A DNA stretch of 64,000 nucleotides, from positions 1-64,000 of the forward strand of contig JBBDMS010000040.1 in NCBI GenBank assembly GCA_040878185.1, written 5' to 3'. Positions 51,654-60,039 of this stretch are shown here, one piece after another. The notes under the pieces were generated by a model. It did no database searches and was not told the DNA's origin. It saw only the letters and a program-made list of their open reading frames with translations. The stretch comes from JAWXBK01 sp040878185 (lineage in GTDB: Bacteria > Pseudomonadota > Alphaproteobacteria > Dongiales > Dongiaceae). The translations under genes were made by a program, and so were the position numbers. How positions within the stretch are numbered: the first letter of the stretch is position 1; each line of letters opens with the position of its first letter.

Positions 51654-52172
51654 ATGGCGACAGGTCGCAAGGAATTCCCGGTCTCGTGGGACGAGCTGCA
51701 TCGCAACAGCAAGGCGCTCGCCTGGCGATTGCTCGAGCTAGGGCCGTTCACGGGTATCGTCGCGATCACGCGCGGCGGGCTGGTGCCGGCCGCGATCGTC
51801 GCGCGCGAACTCGATCTGCGGCTGATCGATACGGTCTGTATTTCGAGCTACGGCGAACTGCCCGGCGCCGACAGCGATGCCGCGTTGGGCGACAGGGGTC
51901 AGGGCGCGCTCACCGTGCTCAAGCGGCCCGATGTCGGGGATGGCAGCGGTTGGCTGATTGTCGATGACCTGGTCGATACCGGGCAGACCGCGCGCACCGT
52001 GCGCGATCTGATGCCGAAGGCGCATTTTGCGACGATCTACGCGAAACCCGCGGGACGGCCGCTGGTCGACACGTTTATCACCGAAGTGAGCCAGGATACC
52101 TGGATCATGTTTCCATGGGACATCGAGCCGCAATTCATCCAGCCGATCGCCCGGCGCAATCAAAAAAGCTGA
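51654..52172 (+). CDS. gpt: Xanthine-guanine phosphoribosyltransferase
   Basis: 172 residues. Purine salvage: xanthine/guanine plus PRPP to XMP/GMP. The PRPP-binding motif is WLIVDDLVDTGQTAR (about 101-115) and the base-binding region IVAITRGGLVPAAIVARELDLR. The C-terminal PWDIEPQFIQP fits XGPRT. Length matches family (about 150-175). Convergent with panC, 34 nt between stops. GAAAGGAATT-like sites are absent; a weak AGGA lies before the ATG. Confidence 0.92.
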   Translation: MATGRKEFPVSWDELHRNSKALAWRLLELGPFTGIVAITRGGLVPAAIVARELDLRLIDTVCISSYGELPGADSDAALGDRGQGALTVLKRPDVGDGSGWLIVDDLVDTGQTARTVRDLMPKAHFATIYAKPAGRPLVDTFITEVSQDTWIMFPWDIEPQFIQPIARRNQKS

Positions 52173-52206
52173 CACCGACAACCGATCGACGCAGATTGCG
52201 CGAGGA

Positions 52207-53088
52207 TCAGACCGGAATCTTCAGATTGTCGATCAGCCGCGTCTTGCCGACATAGCAGGCGACCAACAGGCGCGCGCCCGGCTTCAGGGTTCGTACCGGC
52301 TCCAATGTCGCGCCGTCGCTGCATTCGAGATAGTCGACCCGGTCGATGCCGGCCTCGAACAAGGCGGTGCGCCCGCTGATCAAGGCTTCCGCGATATCGC
52401 CACCGCCGGCGATGTCGTCGGCGAGATTTTCGAGCAGCCGCGGGATGATACTCGCGGTCTCGCGTTCTGCCGGCGAGAGGTGGCGATTGCGGGATGACAT
52501 GGCGAGCCCGTCCGGCTCGCGCACGGTCGGAACCCCGACGATCTCGACCGGAAAATTGAGATCGAGCGCGAGGCGACGAATGACCAGAAGCTGCTGGTAA
52601 TCTTTTTCGCCAAAGAACGCGTAGTCGGGCAAGGTCAGCAGCAGCAATTTGGTGACGACCGTCGCCACGCCCTGGAAATGGCCAGGCCGGGTCGCGCCGC
52701 AGAGCGGCCGCGCCAACGCCCCCACGGCCACGCGGGTATCGAAGCCCGGGGGATAGACCTCGTCGACCGACGGTGCGAACAAAAGATCGACGCCGGCCGA
52801 GGCGAGCATGCGATGATCGTCGGCTTCATCGCGCGGATATAACCGGAAATCGTCGGTCGCATTGAACTGCAGCGGGTTCACGAACAGGCTTGCGATGATC
52901 CGCGTGCAATCGCGCCGCGCCCGATGCGCCAGCGCCAGATGCCCGTCATGCAGCGCGCCCATGGTCGGCACGAGACCGATGGTTTCGCCGGCCCGCCGCC
53001 ACTCGGCCACCTGGCGACGCAACTCGGCCACGCTGCGCTGGATGGGCAAAGCCGGCAGGCCCGCCTTGCCGACGACATTGAGCGCCAT
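52207..53088 (-). CDS. panC: Pantothenate synthetase
   Basis: 293 residues. Joins pantoate and beta-alanine using ATP. HIGH-like nucleotide motif is VPTMGALHDGHLALAHRAR, KMSKS-like MSSRNRHLSPAER and the pantoate loop ASLFVNPLQFNATDDFRLYPRDEADDH. Also GATRPGHFQGVATVVTKLL and FGEKDYQQLLVIRRLALDL. The start is the ATG at 53088, 5 nt after the panB stop; an upstream extension is the panB shadow. panB-panC is a typical operon order. Confidence 0.95.
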   Translation of the reverse strand: MALNVVGKAGLPALPIQRSVAELRRQVAEWRRAGETIGLVPTMGALHDGHLALAHRARRDCTRIIASLFVNPLQFNATDDFRLYPRDEADDHRMLASAGVDLLFAPSVDEVYPPGFDTRVAVGALARPLCGATRPGHFQGVATVVTKLLLLTLPDYAFFGEKDYQQLLVIRRLALDLNFPVEIVGVPTVREPDGLAMSSRNRHLSPAERETASIIPRLLENLADDIAGGGDIAEALISGRTALFEAGIDRVDYLECSDGATLEPVRTLKPGARLLVACYVGKTRLIDNLKIPV

Positions 53089-53093
53089 TGCGA

Positions 53094-53984
53094 TCAGCGC
53101 CGGTTCGCGGCGCCCCGCGCAGCGCCCGCGGCAGGACGCTGCGATTCCGTCCGGGGGTCGGTCCCCTGCGGAACGCCGAAGCAATGTTCGGGGCCCGGGA
53201 AGCGCCGCGCGCGCACGTCGCCTGCATAAGCTGCCGCCGCTTCGCCGATCGCAGCGCCAAGTTCCGCATAGCGGCGCACGAATTTCGGTTTGAAGACGTC
53301 GAACAGACCGAGCATGTCCTCGCTCACCAGGACCTGCCCGTCGCAGGAGGGTGATGCACCGATGCCGATAACCGGCGGTGCGACCGTCTCGGTGATTTCG
53401 CGCGCGAGCGGTTCAACGACGCCCTCGACGACGATCGCGAACGCGCCCGCATTGGCGATCGCCTTTGCATCGTCAAGAATCGTCGCGCGCTGCACTTCGT
53501 CGCGACCGCGGCTGCGATAGCCGCCGAATTCATTGACCGATTGCGGTGTGAGCCCGACATGGCCCATGACCGGCACGCCGCGCGCGACGAGGAAGGCGAC
53601 CGTCTCGGCCATCGCCTGGCCGCCCTCGAGCTTGACCGACTGCGCGCCGGTTTCGGCCAGAACCCGCGCGGCGTTGCGAAACGCCTGGGCCGGCGATTCC
53701 TGATAGCTGGCGAAGGGCATGTCGACGATCACATGGGCGCGTTCGCTGCCGCGGACGACGGCGCCGCCATGGGCGATCATCATATCGAGCGTGACCGGCA
53801 GCGTGCTGTCGAACCCGTACAGGACCATCCCGAGCGAATCGCCGACCATCAGCAGGTCCACATGGGGGTCGAGCAGCCGGGCCGTCGGCGCGGTATAGGC
53901 GGTGAGGCAGACAATGGGGGTGCCGCCCTTGCGGGCCGCCAGATCGGGAACCGTGATCCGCTGGCTGCGATGTTCCGTGCTCAT
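53094..53984 (-). CDS. panB: 3-methyl-2-oxobutanoate hydroxymethyltransferase
   Basis: 296 residues. First committed step to pantothenate: ketoisovalerate plus methylene-tetrahydrofolate to ketopantoate. Signatures: CLTAYTAPTARLLDPHVDLLMVGDSLGMVLYGFDST, the magnesium loop VIVDMPFASYQESPAQAFRNA, SVKLEGG, VPVMGHVGLTPQSVNEFGGYRSRGR and VVEGVVEPLAREITE. C-terminus is slightly longer (TESQRPAAGAARGAANRR). Upstream gene of panB-panC. Confidence 0.95.
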   Translation of the reverse strand: MSTEHRSQRITVPDLAARKGGTPIVCLTAYTAPTARLLDPHVDLLMVGDSLGMVLYGFDSTLPVTLDMMIAHGGAVVRGSERAHVIVDMPFASYQESPAQAFRNAARVLAETGAQSVKLEGGQAMAETVAFLVARGVPVMGHVGLTPQSVNEFGGYRSRGRDEVQRATILDDAKAIANAGAFAIVVEGVVEPLAREITETVAPPVIGIGASPSCDGQVLVSEDMLGLFDVFKPKFVRRYAELGAAIGEAAAAYAGDVRARRFPGPEHCFGVPQGTDPRTESQRPAAGAARGAANRR

Positions 53985-54146
53985 CGGGCCGTTCTCATGG
54001 AAGGGACCCTCCCGAACGCAGGCGCTTTCTGGGGCTCCCGGGCCGACTTTCGGCCGGAAACCCTATCGGACGCTTGTTTTACGCCGCCATGGTGCAATGC
54101 ACAATAACCAATCGGGCAGGGGCCGGATGGGCGCCCCGGGCCGATT

Positions 54147-54608
54147 TCAGCCCTTGGGCGTCAGGTTGTTGCTGCGATGCGGATCCAGCGGCCAGAACCG
54201 TCCCATCACCAGGTAGGTGTAGGACGCCGACCAGGCAATCAGCAGCAGGCCGTTCAGCCCTTCGACCGCCGCGACGATCCGGGCCTGGCCCAGCGGATAG
54301 ATGTCGCCGAAACCGAGCGAGGTGAACGTCGTCGCCGAGAAATAGACGATATCGAATATCTGATTATGTTCGACGTCGCTCAGCCTGCCGAGTTGCAGCT
54401 TGTCGGCGAAGAGATAATAGGCGAGTGCGTAAACCCACACCTCCAGCACATGCGCGGCAAAACAGGCGAGCGTGACGAGCACCATGCGCTGGCGCAAACC
54501 GAGCCGTTCGGGGCCCGGCAGCACGCGCGAGACCAGTCGCAGCGCCTCGTAATGAATGAGAATGGTTGTCGCGAGAAGAACGATACTGATCGCCGTCGCC
54601 AGCAACAT
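54147..54608 (-). CDS. Two-transmembrane potassium channel-like protein
   Basis: 153 residues from the ATG at 54608. Four hydrophobic stretches; pore helix and filter FSATTFTSLGFGDIYPLGQARIVAAVEGLNGLLLIAWS, a TSLGFGD filter near the K+ channel TVGYGD form. The last helix lacks any nucleotide or RCK domain. Divergent from the gamma-glutamyltransferase gene. Ion specificity is not certain because the filter is SLGFG rather than the usual TVGYG. Confidence 0.78.
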   Translation of the reverse strand: MLLATAISIVLLATTILIHYEALRLVSRVLPGPERLGLRQRMVLVTLACFAAHVLEVWVYALAYYLFADKLQLGRLSDVEHNQIFDIVYFSATTFTSLGFGDIYPLGQARIVAAVEGLNGLLLIAWSASYTYLVMGRFWPLDPHRSNNLTPKG

Positions 54609-54643
54609 ATGTCGATGCGCCTTCCCACAGCGATGATTTCCCG

Positions 54644-56509
54644 TTGCCGGGCAGTGACCTGGCGGGCAGTCTAGACCGAGCTCAGGGTCCCGCAAAGACA
54701 GGGGATGGGATCATAGCGAACAAGACCAAGTCGGTACCGGCGATCGGCGCCCTGGTCCTGCTTCTGACGACCGCAGGCTGCGCCGCTTTCGACAACTGCG
54801 AGCCCGTTCCGCTGGACGACGAAACAGCGGCCGAAGCTGCACGCGCCGATCCCGAGCCGGCCTTTGCCATTTCGGCCGAAGGCAGCATCGTGGCCGCGGA
54901 ACGACACATGATCGTCGCGGCTCATCCGCTGGCCGCGGAAGCAGGACTTGCGATGCTGCGCAATGGCGGGAGCGCGATCGACGCGGCGATCGCGGCCCAG
55001 CTCGTGCTCAATCTGGTCGAGCCGCAATCCTCCGGAATCGGTGGCGGCGGATTCCTGCTTTATTTCGATGCGGCGAACGATCGAACGCTGGCCTATGACG
55101 GGCGCGAGACGGCGCCGATGGGCGCGAGCGAGACTATGTTCCTCGATGTCACCGGCAATCCGCTGGATTTCGACACGGCAGTCGAGAGCGGACGCTCGAT
55201 CGGCGTGCCCGGCCTCCTGTCGATGCTTGAGCTGGCGCATCTCAAGCACGGCACCCTGCCCTGGTCCGCTTTGTTCGAGCCGGCGATTGCGATCGCCGAG
55301 CATGGCTTTCCGATATCGCAACGGCTGCACGACCTGCTGGTCGAATATGAAGGCGAGCATTGGTCCGCAGCGGCGCGTAAGTATTTTTACCCCGATGGGA
55401 CCGCACCCGCGGTCGGCTCTTTGCTGCGCAACCCGGAATTCGCCAGCACGCTGCACCGGATCGCCGCCGTCGGATCGAACACGATCTATCGCGGCGAAAT
55501 CGCGGCAGCGATCGTTGCCGCCGCCGCCGAAGAGCCGCTGCCCGGCGTTCTCACCGAGACCGACCTCGCCGGCTACATGGCATTTAACAAGCCACCGGTT
55601 TGCGGCACGTATCGCGGCTACAACGTCTGCGGCATGGGTCCGCCTTCGTCCGGCGGCATCGCGACGCTGCAGATACTCGGCATGCTCGAAGCTTTCGACA
55701 TGGCGAATTACGGGCCGAATCAACCGGAGGCGATGCATCTGTTTGCCGAGGCGAGCCGCCTCGCCTTCGCCGATCGCGCGCGCTATCTGGGCGACGATCG
55801 TTTTCTGCCGGTGCCGACCACCGGATTGCTCGATCCGCCCTATCTCGCCGAGCGTGCCAGTATGATCAGTTCGCATTGCAGCATGGGTACGGTGGAAGCC
55901 GGAACGCCACCCGGTGCGATCGCGCTCGCCGCGCCGGCGCCGCAAATGGAGCCATCCGGCACGTCGCATCTCAGCATCGTCGATGCAGCCGGCAACGCGG
56001 TTAGCCTCACCTCCAGCATCGAGACCGCGTTCGGATCGCGCCGCTGGGTCGCCGGCTTTCTCCTGAACAACCAGATGACCGATTTCGAGTTCGTGCCGCG
56101 CAACGAGACTGGCGTGCCGGTCGCCAATCGCATCGAGCCCGGCAAACGACCACGCAGTTCGATGGCGCCCACGTTGGTGTTCGATGAAGATGGCGATCTC
56201 TATGCCGTACTCGGCTCGCCCGGCGGCGCAAGGATCATCGGTTACGTGACGCAGTCGCTGATCGCGATGCTCGACTGGCAGCTCGGCCCGCAGCAGGCCG
56301 TGGCGCTGCCGCATCTCACCAACCGCAACGGCGCGACGGATCTCGAAAGCGAAACCGGTCTCGCGACCATCGCGCCCGACCTGGCGACGCTCGGCCACCA
56401 GATCCGGCTGGTCCCGATGTCGAGCGGACTGCATGCGATCCTGGTGACCGACAATGGCCTGCTGGGCGGCGCCGATCCGCGCCGCGAGGGCGTGGCGCTG
56501 GGCGATTGA
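54644..56509 (+). CDS. ggt: Gamma-glutamyltransferase (lipoprotein), start uncertain
   Basis: About 600 residues. Periplasmic enzyme that cuts gamma-glutamyl bonds (glutathione). N-terminal half: HPLAAEAGLAMLRNGGSAIDAAIAAQLVLNLVEPQSSGIGGGGFLLYFDA; autocleavage Thr in SGTSHLSIVDAAGNAVSLTSSIETAFGS; RPRSSMAPTLVFDEDGDLYAVLGSPGG. The only ordinary start in frame is TTG at 54644, which gives a poor N-terminus. A better one is ATA at 54713: MANKTKSVPAIGALVLL then LTTAGC, a clean lipobox with Cys at residue 23, behind AGGGGA. ATA is rare or an error of ATG, so the start is recorded as the long ORF with this doubt. Confidence 0.85.
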   Translation: MPGSDLAGSLDRAQGPAKTGDGIIANKTKSVPAIGALVLLLTTAGCAAFDNCEPVPLDDETAAEAARADPEPAFAISAEGSIVAAERHMIVAAHPLAAEAGLAMLRNGGSAIDAAIAAQLVLNLVEPQSSGIGGGGFLLYFDAANDRTLAYDGRETAPMGASETMFLDVTGNPLDFDTAVESGRSIGVPGLLSMLELAHLKHGTLPWSALFEPAIAIAEHGFPISQRLHDLLVEYEGEHWSAAARKYFYPDGTAPAVGSLLRNPEFASTLHRIAAVGSNTIYRGEIAAAIVAAAAEEPLPGVLTETDLAGYMAFNKPPVCGTYRGYNVCGMGPPSSGGIATLQILGMLEAFDMANYGPNQPEAMHLFAEASRLAFADRARYLGDDRFLPVPTTGLLDPPYLAERASMISSHCSMGTVEAGTPPGAIALAAPAPQMEPSGTSHLSIVDAAGNAVSLTSSIETAFGSRRWVAGFLLNNQMTDFEFVPRNETGVPVANRIEPGKRPRSSMAPTLVFDEDGDLYAVLGSPGGARIIGYVTQSLIAMLDWQLGPQQAVALPHLTNRNGATDLESETGLATIAPDLATLGHQIRLVPMSSGLHAILVTDNGLLGGADPRREGVALGD

Positions 56510-56546
56510 CCTTGTGCGGGTCGCGCCCGGCCGCTAACAGGGCGCC

Positions 56547-57779
56547 ATGACCAAGCCTCCAACCGCCGCTCGATCCACGGCTTCCGGATCGCCAGCCTCG
56601 CTGCCGCTGGTCCGGCTACGGCGCGGCGCCCATCGCCGCGCACAATACGGCCATCCCTGGGTCTATTCCAACGAGATCGACATGGACCCGAAGGCGCGCG
56701 CCCTCGCCCCCGGAACCGCCGTCACCCTGATGGCGGAAGACGGTCACCGGCTCGGTACCTTTCTGTTCAATCCGCATGCGCTGATCACCGCGCGGCTGAT
56801 CGATCCGAGGCCCGACACGCCGATCGACACTGCGCTGTTCGCCGAACGCATCGGGCGGGCCAGGATGTTGCGCGACCAATTGTTCGACGCTCCTTATTAC
56901 CGCCTGATCCATGCCGAGGCCGACGGCCTTCCCGGCACGATCGTCGATCGCTATGACGGATTGCTCGTGGTACAGATCAACACCGCCGGCATGGATGCAC
57001 GGACCCCCGAGCTGATCGACGCACTGGAAACGGTTCTGGCACCGCAGACGATCCTGCTGCGCAACGATTCGGCGGCCCGCACGCTCGAGGGCCTGCCGGA
57101 AGAAATCAGAATCGCCAAGGGTACGATCGACGCGCCGGTGACGGTGATCGAGAACGGCGTCACCTTCATCGCCGATCCCGGCGGCGGTCAGAAGACCGGC
57201 TGGTTTTTCGATCAGCGCGACAATCGCGCAATGGTCGCGCGTCTCGCGCGCGATAAACGCGTACTCGACCTCTATACCTATATGGGCGGGTTTGCACTGG
57301 CCGCGGCGCATGAAGGTGCGCGATCCGTGCTTGCCGTCGATCGCTCGGAACCCGCATTGACGCTGGCCGCGGAAGCCGCCCGTCGCAACAACCTCGCCGA
57401 TCGCGTGACGTTCCGACGCGGCGAAGTCTTCGCCGTTGCGGAGTCGCTTGCCGATGCCGGCGAGCGTTTCGATATCGTGGTTGCCGATCCTCCCGCCTTC
57501 GTGAAATCGAAAAAGGAACTGAACCAGGGCGCGCGCGGCTATCGCAAGCTCGCGCGTCTCGCCGCCACGCTGGTGAAACCGGGCGGGTTCCTCTTCATCG
57601 CGTCCTGCTCGCACAACATGCCGGCCGACGAATTTGGCGAGCAGGTGCGCCGCGGCCTGTTCGATGCGGGACGAAGCGGGCGCATTCTCGCGCGCACCGG
57701 CGCCGCCTCCGATCATCCGCTTCATCCGGCTTTGCCGGAGAGCGCCTATCTCAAGGCCGAGCTGATCGCTCTCGATTGA
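56547..57779 (+). CDS. rlmI: RlmI-type 23S rRNA methyltransferase (PUA-MTase)
   Basis: 410 residues. PUA domain at ~20-95 (LVRLRRGAHRRAQYGHPWVYSNEIDMD; GTAVTLMAEDGHRLGTFLFNPHALITARLI). C-terminal class I methyltransferase: FIADPGGGQKTGWFFDQRDNRAMV, RVLDLYTYMGGFALAAAHEGARSVLAVD (SAM), and catalytic DPPAFVKSKKELNQGARGYRKL; the Cys in FIASCSHNMPADEF fits the RlmI nucleophile region. Predicted to make m5C in 23S rRNA; other RlmI-like members exist, so the exact base is unproven. The 3' end overlaps the AraC gene by 29 nt in convergent orientation. Confidence 0.88.
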   Translation: MTKPPTAARSTASGSPASLPLVRLRRGAHRRAQYGHPWVYSNEIDMDPKARALAPGTAVTLMAEDGHRLGTFLFNPHALITARLIDPRPDTPIDTALFAERIGRARMLRDQLFDAPYYRLIHAEADGLPGTIVDRYDGLLVVQINTAGMDARTPELIDALETVLAPQTILLRNDSAARTLEGLPEEIRIAKGTIDAPVTVIENGVTFIADPGGGQKTGWFFDQRDNRAMVARLARDKRVLDLYTYMGGFALAAAHEGARSVLAVDRSEPALTLAAEAARRNNLADRVTFRRGEVFAVAESLADAGERFDIVVADPPAFVKSKKELNQGARGYRKLARLAATLVKPGGFLFIASCSHNMPADEFGEQVRRGLFDAGRSGRILARTGAASDHPLHPALPESAYLKAELIALD

Positions 57780-58521
57780 GACGCCCGCCGCCTCCGGAGA
57801 AATAGCGACCGGGTGTCGTGCCGAGCGAACCGCGGAACGCATGCACGAAGGCGCTCGCGCTGCTGTAGCCGACATCGAAGGCCGCATCCGACACGCTCAC
57901 GCCGGCGCCCAGCCGTTCGAGCGCCAGCAGGAGGCGCGCCTGCCGCCGCCACTGGCGCAAGGTCATCCCGGTTTCGAGATGAAAGCGGCGAATGAAAGTG
58001 CGGGTCGACATCGCGGCGTCCTTCGCGAGCGCGGCAATAGGCCGTTCGCGTGCGGGCTCCGTCAGCAAGGTGGCCGTGACACGACGCAGTCGCGGATCGG
58101 TCGGTTCGGGAATGTGCAGCGGTACCGATTCCACGTTCCCGATCTCGGCGATCAGCAGGCTCAGCAGCGGCGGCACCAATAGCGGATCCGGCTGGCCGAC
58201 CATGCGCAGGATCAGCTCACGCATCAGCGGCGAGACGGTCCAGACCGTGCAGTCCGCCGGAAAAGCGGGATGCCCACCGCGCAGATAGACGGTGCGCATT
58301 GCGACGGCGCCGATGCAGGCGATCGAATGCACCACCCCGGCCGGCATCCAGAGCGCACGGCCCGGCGGCACGATCCAGGTACCGCCCCGGCTCGCGATCC
58401 GCATGACCCCGGTCGCCGCATGGACGATCTGGTGCGAGACATGACTATGCGGCTCGATCTGAGCGCCTTTGGGATAGTCCTCGGCCCAGCCCTTGGCGCG
58501 GATCGCCTCTTCTCCGGTCAT
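57751..58521 (-). CDS. AraC-family regulator with cupin sensor domain
   Basis: 256 residues. N-terminal cupin-like sensor: GAQIEPHSHVSHQIVHAATGVMRI and GRALWMPAGVVHSIACI. C-terminal AraC HTHs (~160-250): ALAKDAAMSTRTFIRRFHLETGMTLRQWRRQARLLLALERLGAG and SDAAFDVGYSSASAFVHAFRGSLGTTPGRYF. Divergent from the MFS gene across a 98-nt AT-rich promoter region, so it likely controls that transporter. The end of this gene overlaps the end of rlmI. Confidence 0.9.
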   Translation of the reverse strand: MTGEEAIRAKGWAEDYPKGAQIEPHSHVSHQIVHAATGVMRIASRGGTWIVPPGRALWMPAGVVHSIACIGAVAMRTVYLRGGHPAFPADCTVWTVSPLMRELILRMVGQPDPLLVPPLLSLLIAEIGNVESVPLHIPEPTDPRLRRVTATLLTEPARERPIAALAKDAAMSTRTFIRRFHLETGMTLRQWRRQARLLLALERLGAGVSVSDAAFDVGYSSASAFVHAFRGSLGTTPGRYFSGGGGRLNRERSARP

Positions 58522-58619
58522 GGCATTTATTCGATATTGATTGTCATTATGTAGAAAGAACGTAAGAGATCGCGCGGGTAAAATACAGACCTCTCAACCC
58601 CGTTTCCGGAGCCCGCCCG

Positions 58620-59843
58620 ATGTTCGGCTCGCCCCAGCTTCGCTTCATGAATGCCGGCCATTTCTGCGATCATTATTTCCTGCTGATCTTTCCGACCGCG
58701 GTCATCGCGATCCAGGACGATTGGCAGATGGACTACGGTGAGGCGCTCGCGCTCGGCACGCCGGCCGTTCTCGCCTTCGCGCTCGGGACGTTGCTAGCGG
58801 GGTGGCTGGGCGATCGCTGGAGCCGCCGGTCGCTGATGGCGATCTTCTTCATCGGCATCGGACTCTCCGGCGTCGTCACCGGCTTTGCCGAAGGCCCTGC
58901 CTGGCTGGCGACCGGCCTCGCGCTGATAAGCCTGTTCGCGGCGATCTACCATCCCGTTGCGCTCGCGATGATCACCGATATCGCGACCAAACCCGGCCGC
59001 GCGCTCGCGGTCAACGGCGTGTTCGGCAATCTCGGCCTCGCCGGCGCGACGCTCGCGACCGGATGGATCGCCGCGAGCTACGACTGGCACGCGGCATTCC
59101 TCATTCCGGGTGTCGTGGCTGTCGTCTTCGGCGTTCTTTATTGCATCATCGCCTTTCGCGACACCACGTCGGGCAGCGGCAAAATCGAGGCCATCGCCGC
59201 GATCGCATCGACGCGCGCGATGCAAATTCGCATCGTTGCTGCCGTGCTCGTCTTCGCGCTGCTGGGCGGTCTGATTTTCAACGCGGTGACGATCTCGCTC
59301 CCCAAATTGTTCGACGAGCGCCTCTCCGGCATCGCCGACGATCTTTCCCAGGTCGGCGAGTATGCGGCGCTGGTCTTCGCGATTGCCGCGTTCGCGCAAC
59401 TGCCGGTCGGCGATCTGCTCGACCGCTTCGGTGCGCGGATTATCCTGCTCACCCTGTTCGCGGCGCAGTTCGTCGCGTTCATCCTGATTGCCGATGCCGA
59501 CGGTGCGATCGTGGTGCCGCTGGCGATCGGCCTGGTGCTGATGATGTTTGCCGAACTGCCGGTGACCGCCTGGCTGGTCGGGCGGTACGTCTCGTCGCGC
59601 TGGCGGGCGCGCGCCTTCTCGATCGAGTATCTGCTGTCGCTCGGTGTCAGTTCGGCTGCGCTGCCGGCGATCGCCGCCCTGCATCATTTCGGCTACGGGT
59701 TCGATAAGCAGTATCTGATGCTGGCCGGCTGCGTCGCGATCGCGTTCGTCGTCGCGTTCCTGCTGCCGGGACGGCCGCGCGTGGATCAGATCGCCGATCC
59801 GGCGATCAGTGATGGCCCCCGGCTTCGTCGAAGCCGCGCTTGA
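58620..59843 (+). CDS. MFS transporter
   Basis: 407 residues, about twelve membrane helices with a short loop between the two halves. Features: GTLLAGWLGDRWSRRSLMAIFFIGIGLSGVV (motif A-like), FAAIYHPVALAMITDIATKPGRALAVNGVFGNLG, VGDLLDRFGARIILLTLFAAQFVAFILIAD and a basic tail. Resembles Fsr/fosmidomycin-resistance-type or small-drug exporters, but the substrate is unclear. A 58522-58619 spacer separates it from the AraC regulator. The 3' end overlaps the small membrane protein gene by 38 nt in convergent orientation. Confidence 0.86.
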   Translation: MFGSPQLRFMNAGHFCDHYFLLIFPTAVIAIQDDWQMDYGEALALGTPAVLAFALGTLLAGWLGDRWSRRSLMAIFFIGIGLSGVVTGFAEGPAWLATGLALISLFAAIYHPVALAMITDIATKPGRALAVNGVFGNLGLAGATLATGWIAASYDWHAAFLIPGVVAVVFGVLYCIIAFRDTTSGSGKIEAIAAIASTRAMQIRIVAAVLVFALLGGLIFNAVTISLPKLFDERLSGIADDLSQVGEYAALVFAIAAFAQLPVGDLLDRFGARIILLTLFAAQFVAFILIADADGAIVVPLAIGLVLMMFAELPVTAWLVGRYVSSRWRARAFSIEYLLSLGVSSAALPAIAALHHFGYGFDKQYLMLAGCVAIAFVVAFLLPGRPRVDQIADPAISDGPRLRRSRA

Positions 59844-59994
59844 TCATGAGGAAGATGAAAAGGATCGCGAAGGCGAAGAAGGCGAGGCCGCCCCAATAGG
59901 CGACCGAGGCGCCGCCGCGCGCCGCCACGAACAGGCCGGCGATGCCCATCAGGCCCACGCAGCCGCACCAGATCCATTTCGAAACATCGCCCAT
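59806..59994 (-). CDS. Small two-helix membrane protein
   Basis: 62 residues, two helices (WIWCGCVGLMGIAGLFVAA; VAYWGGLAFFAFAILFIFLMIKRGF) and a short tail with His and Asp (DEAGGHH). GAAGGA is well placed 6 nt before the ATG. It overlaps the MFS 3' end (38 nt). Looks like a real small gene but its family is not recognised. Confidence 0.6.
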   Translation of the reverse strand: MGDVSKWIWCGCVGLMGIAGLFVAARGGASVAYWGGLAFFAFAILFIFLMIKRGFDEAGGHH

Positions 59995-60039
59995 AGCCGT
60001 TCCTTCGATTCCGGCGGCCGATCGGCCGCGCGGGCGAAA

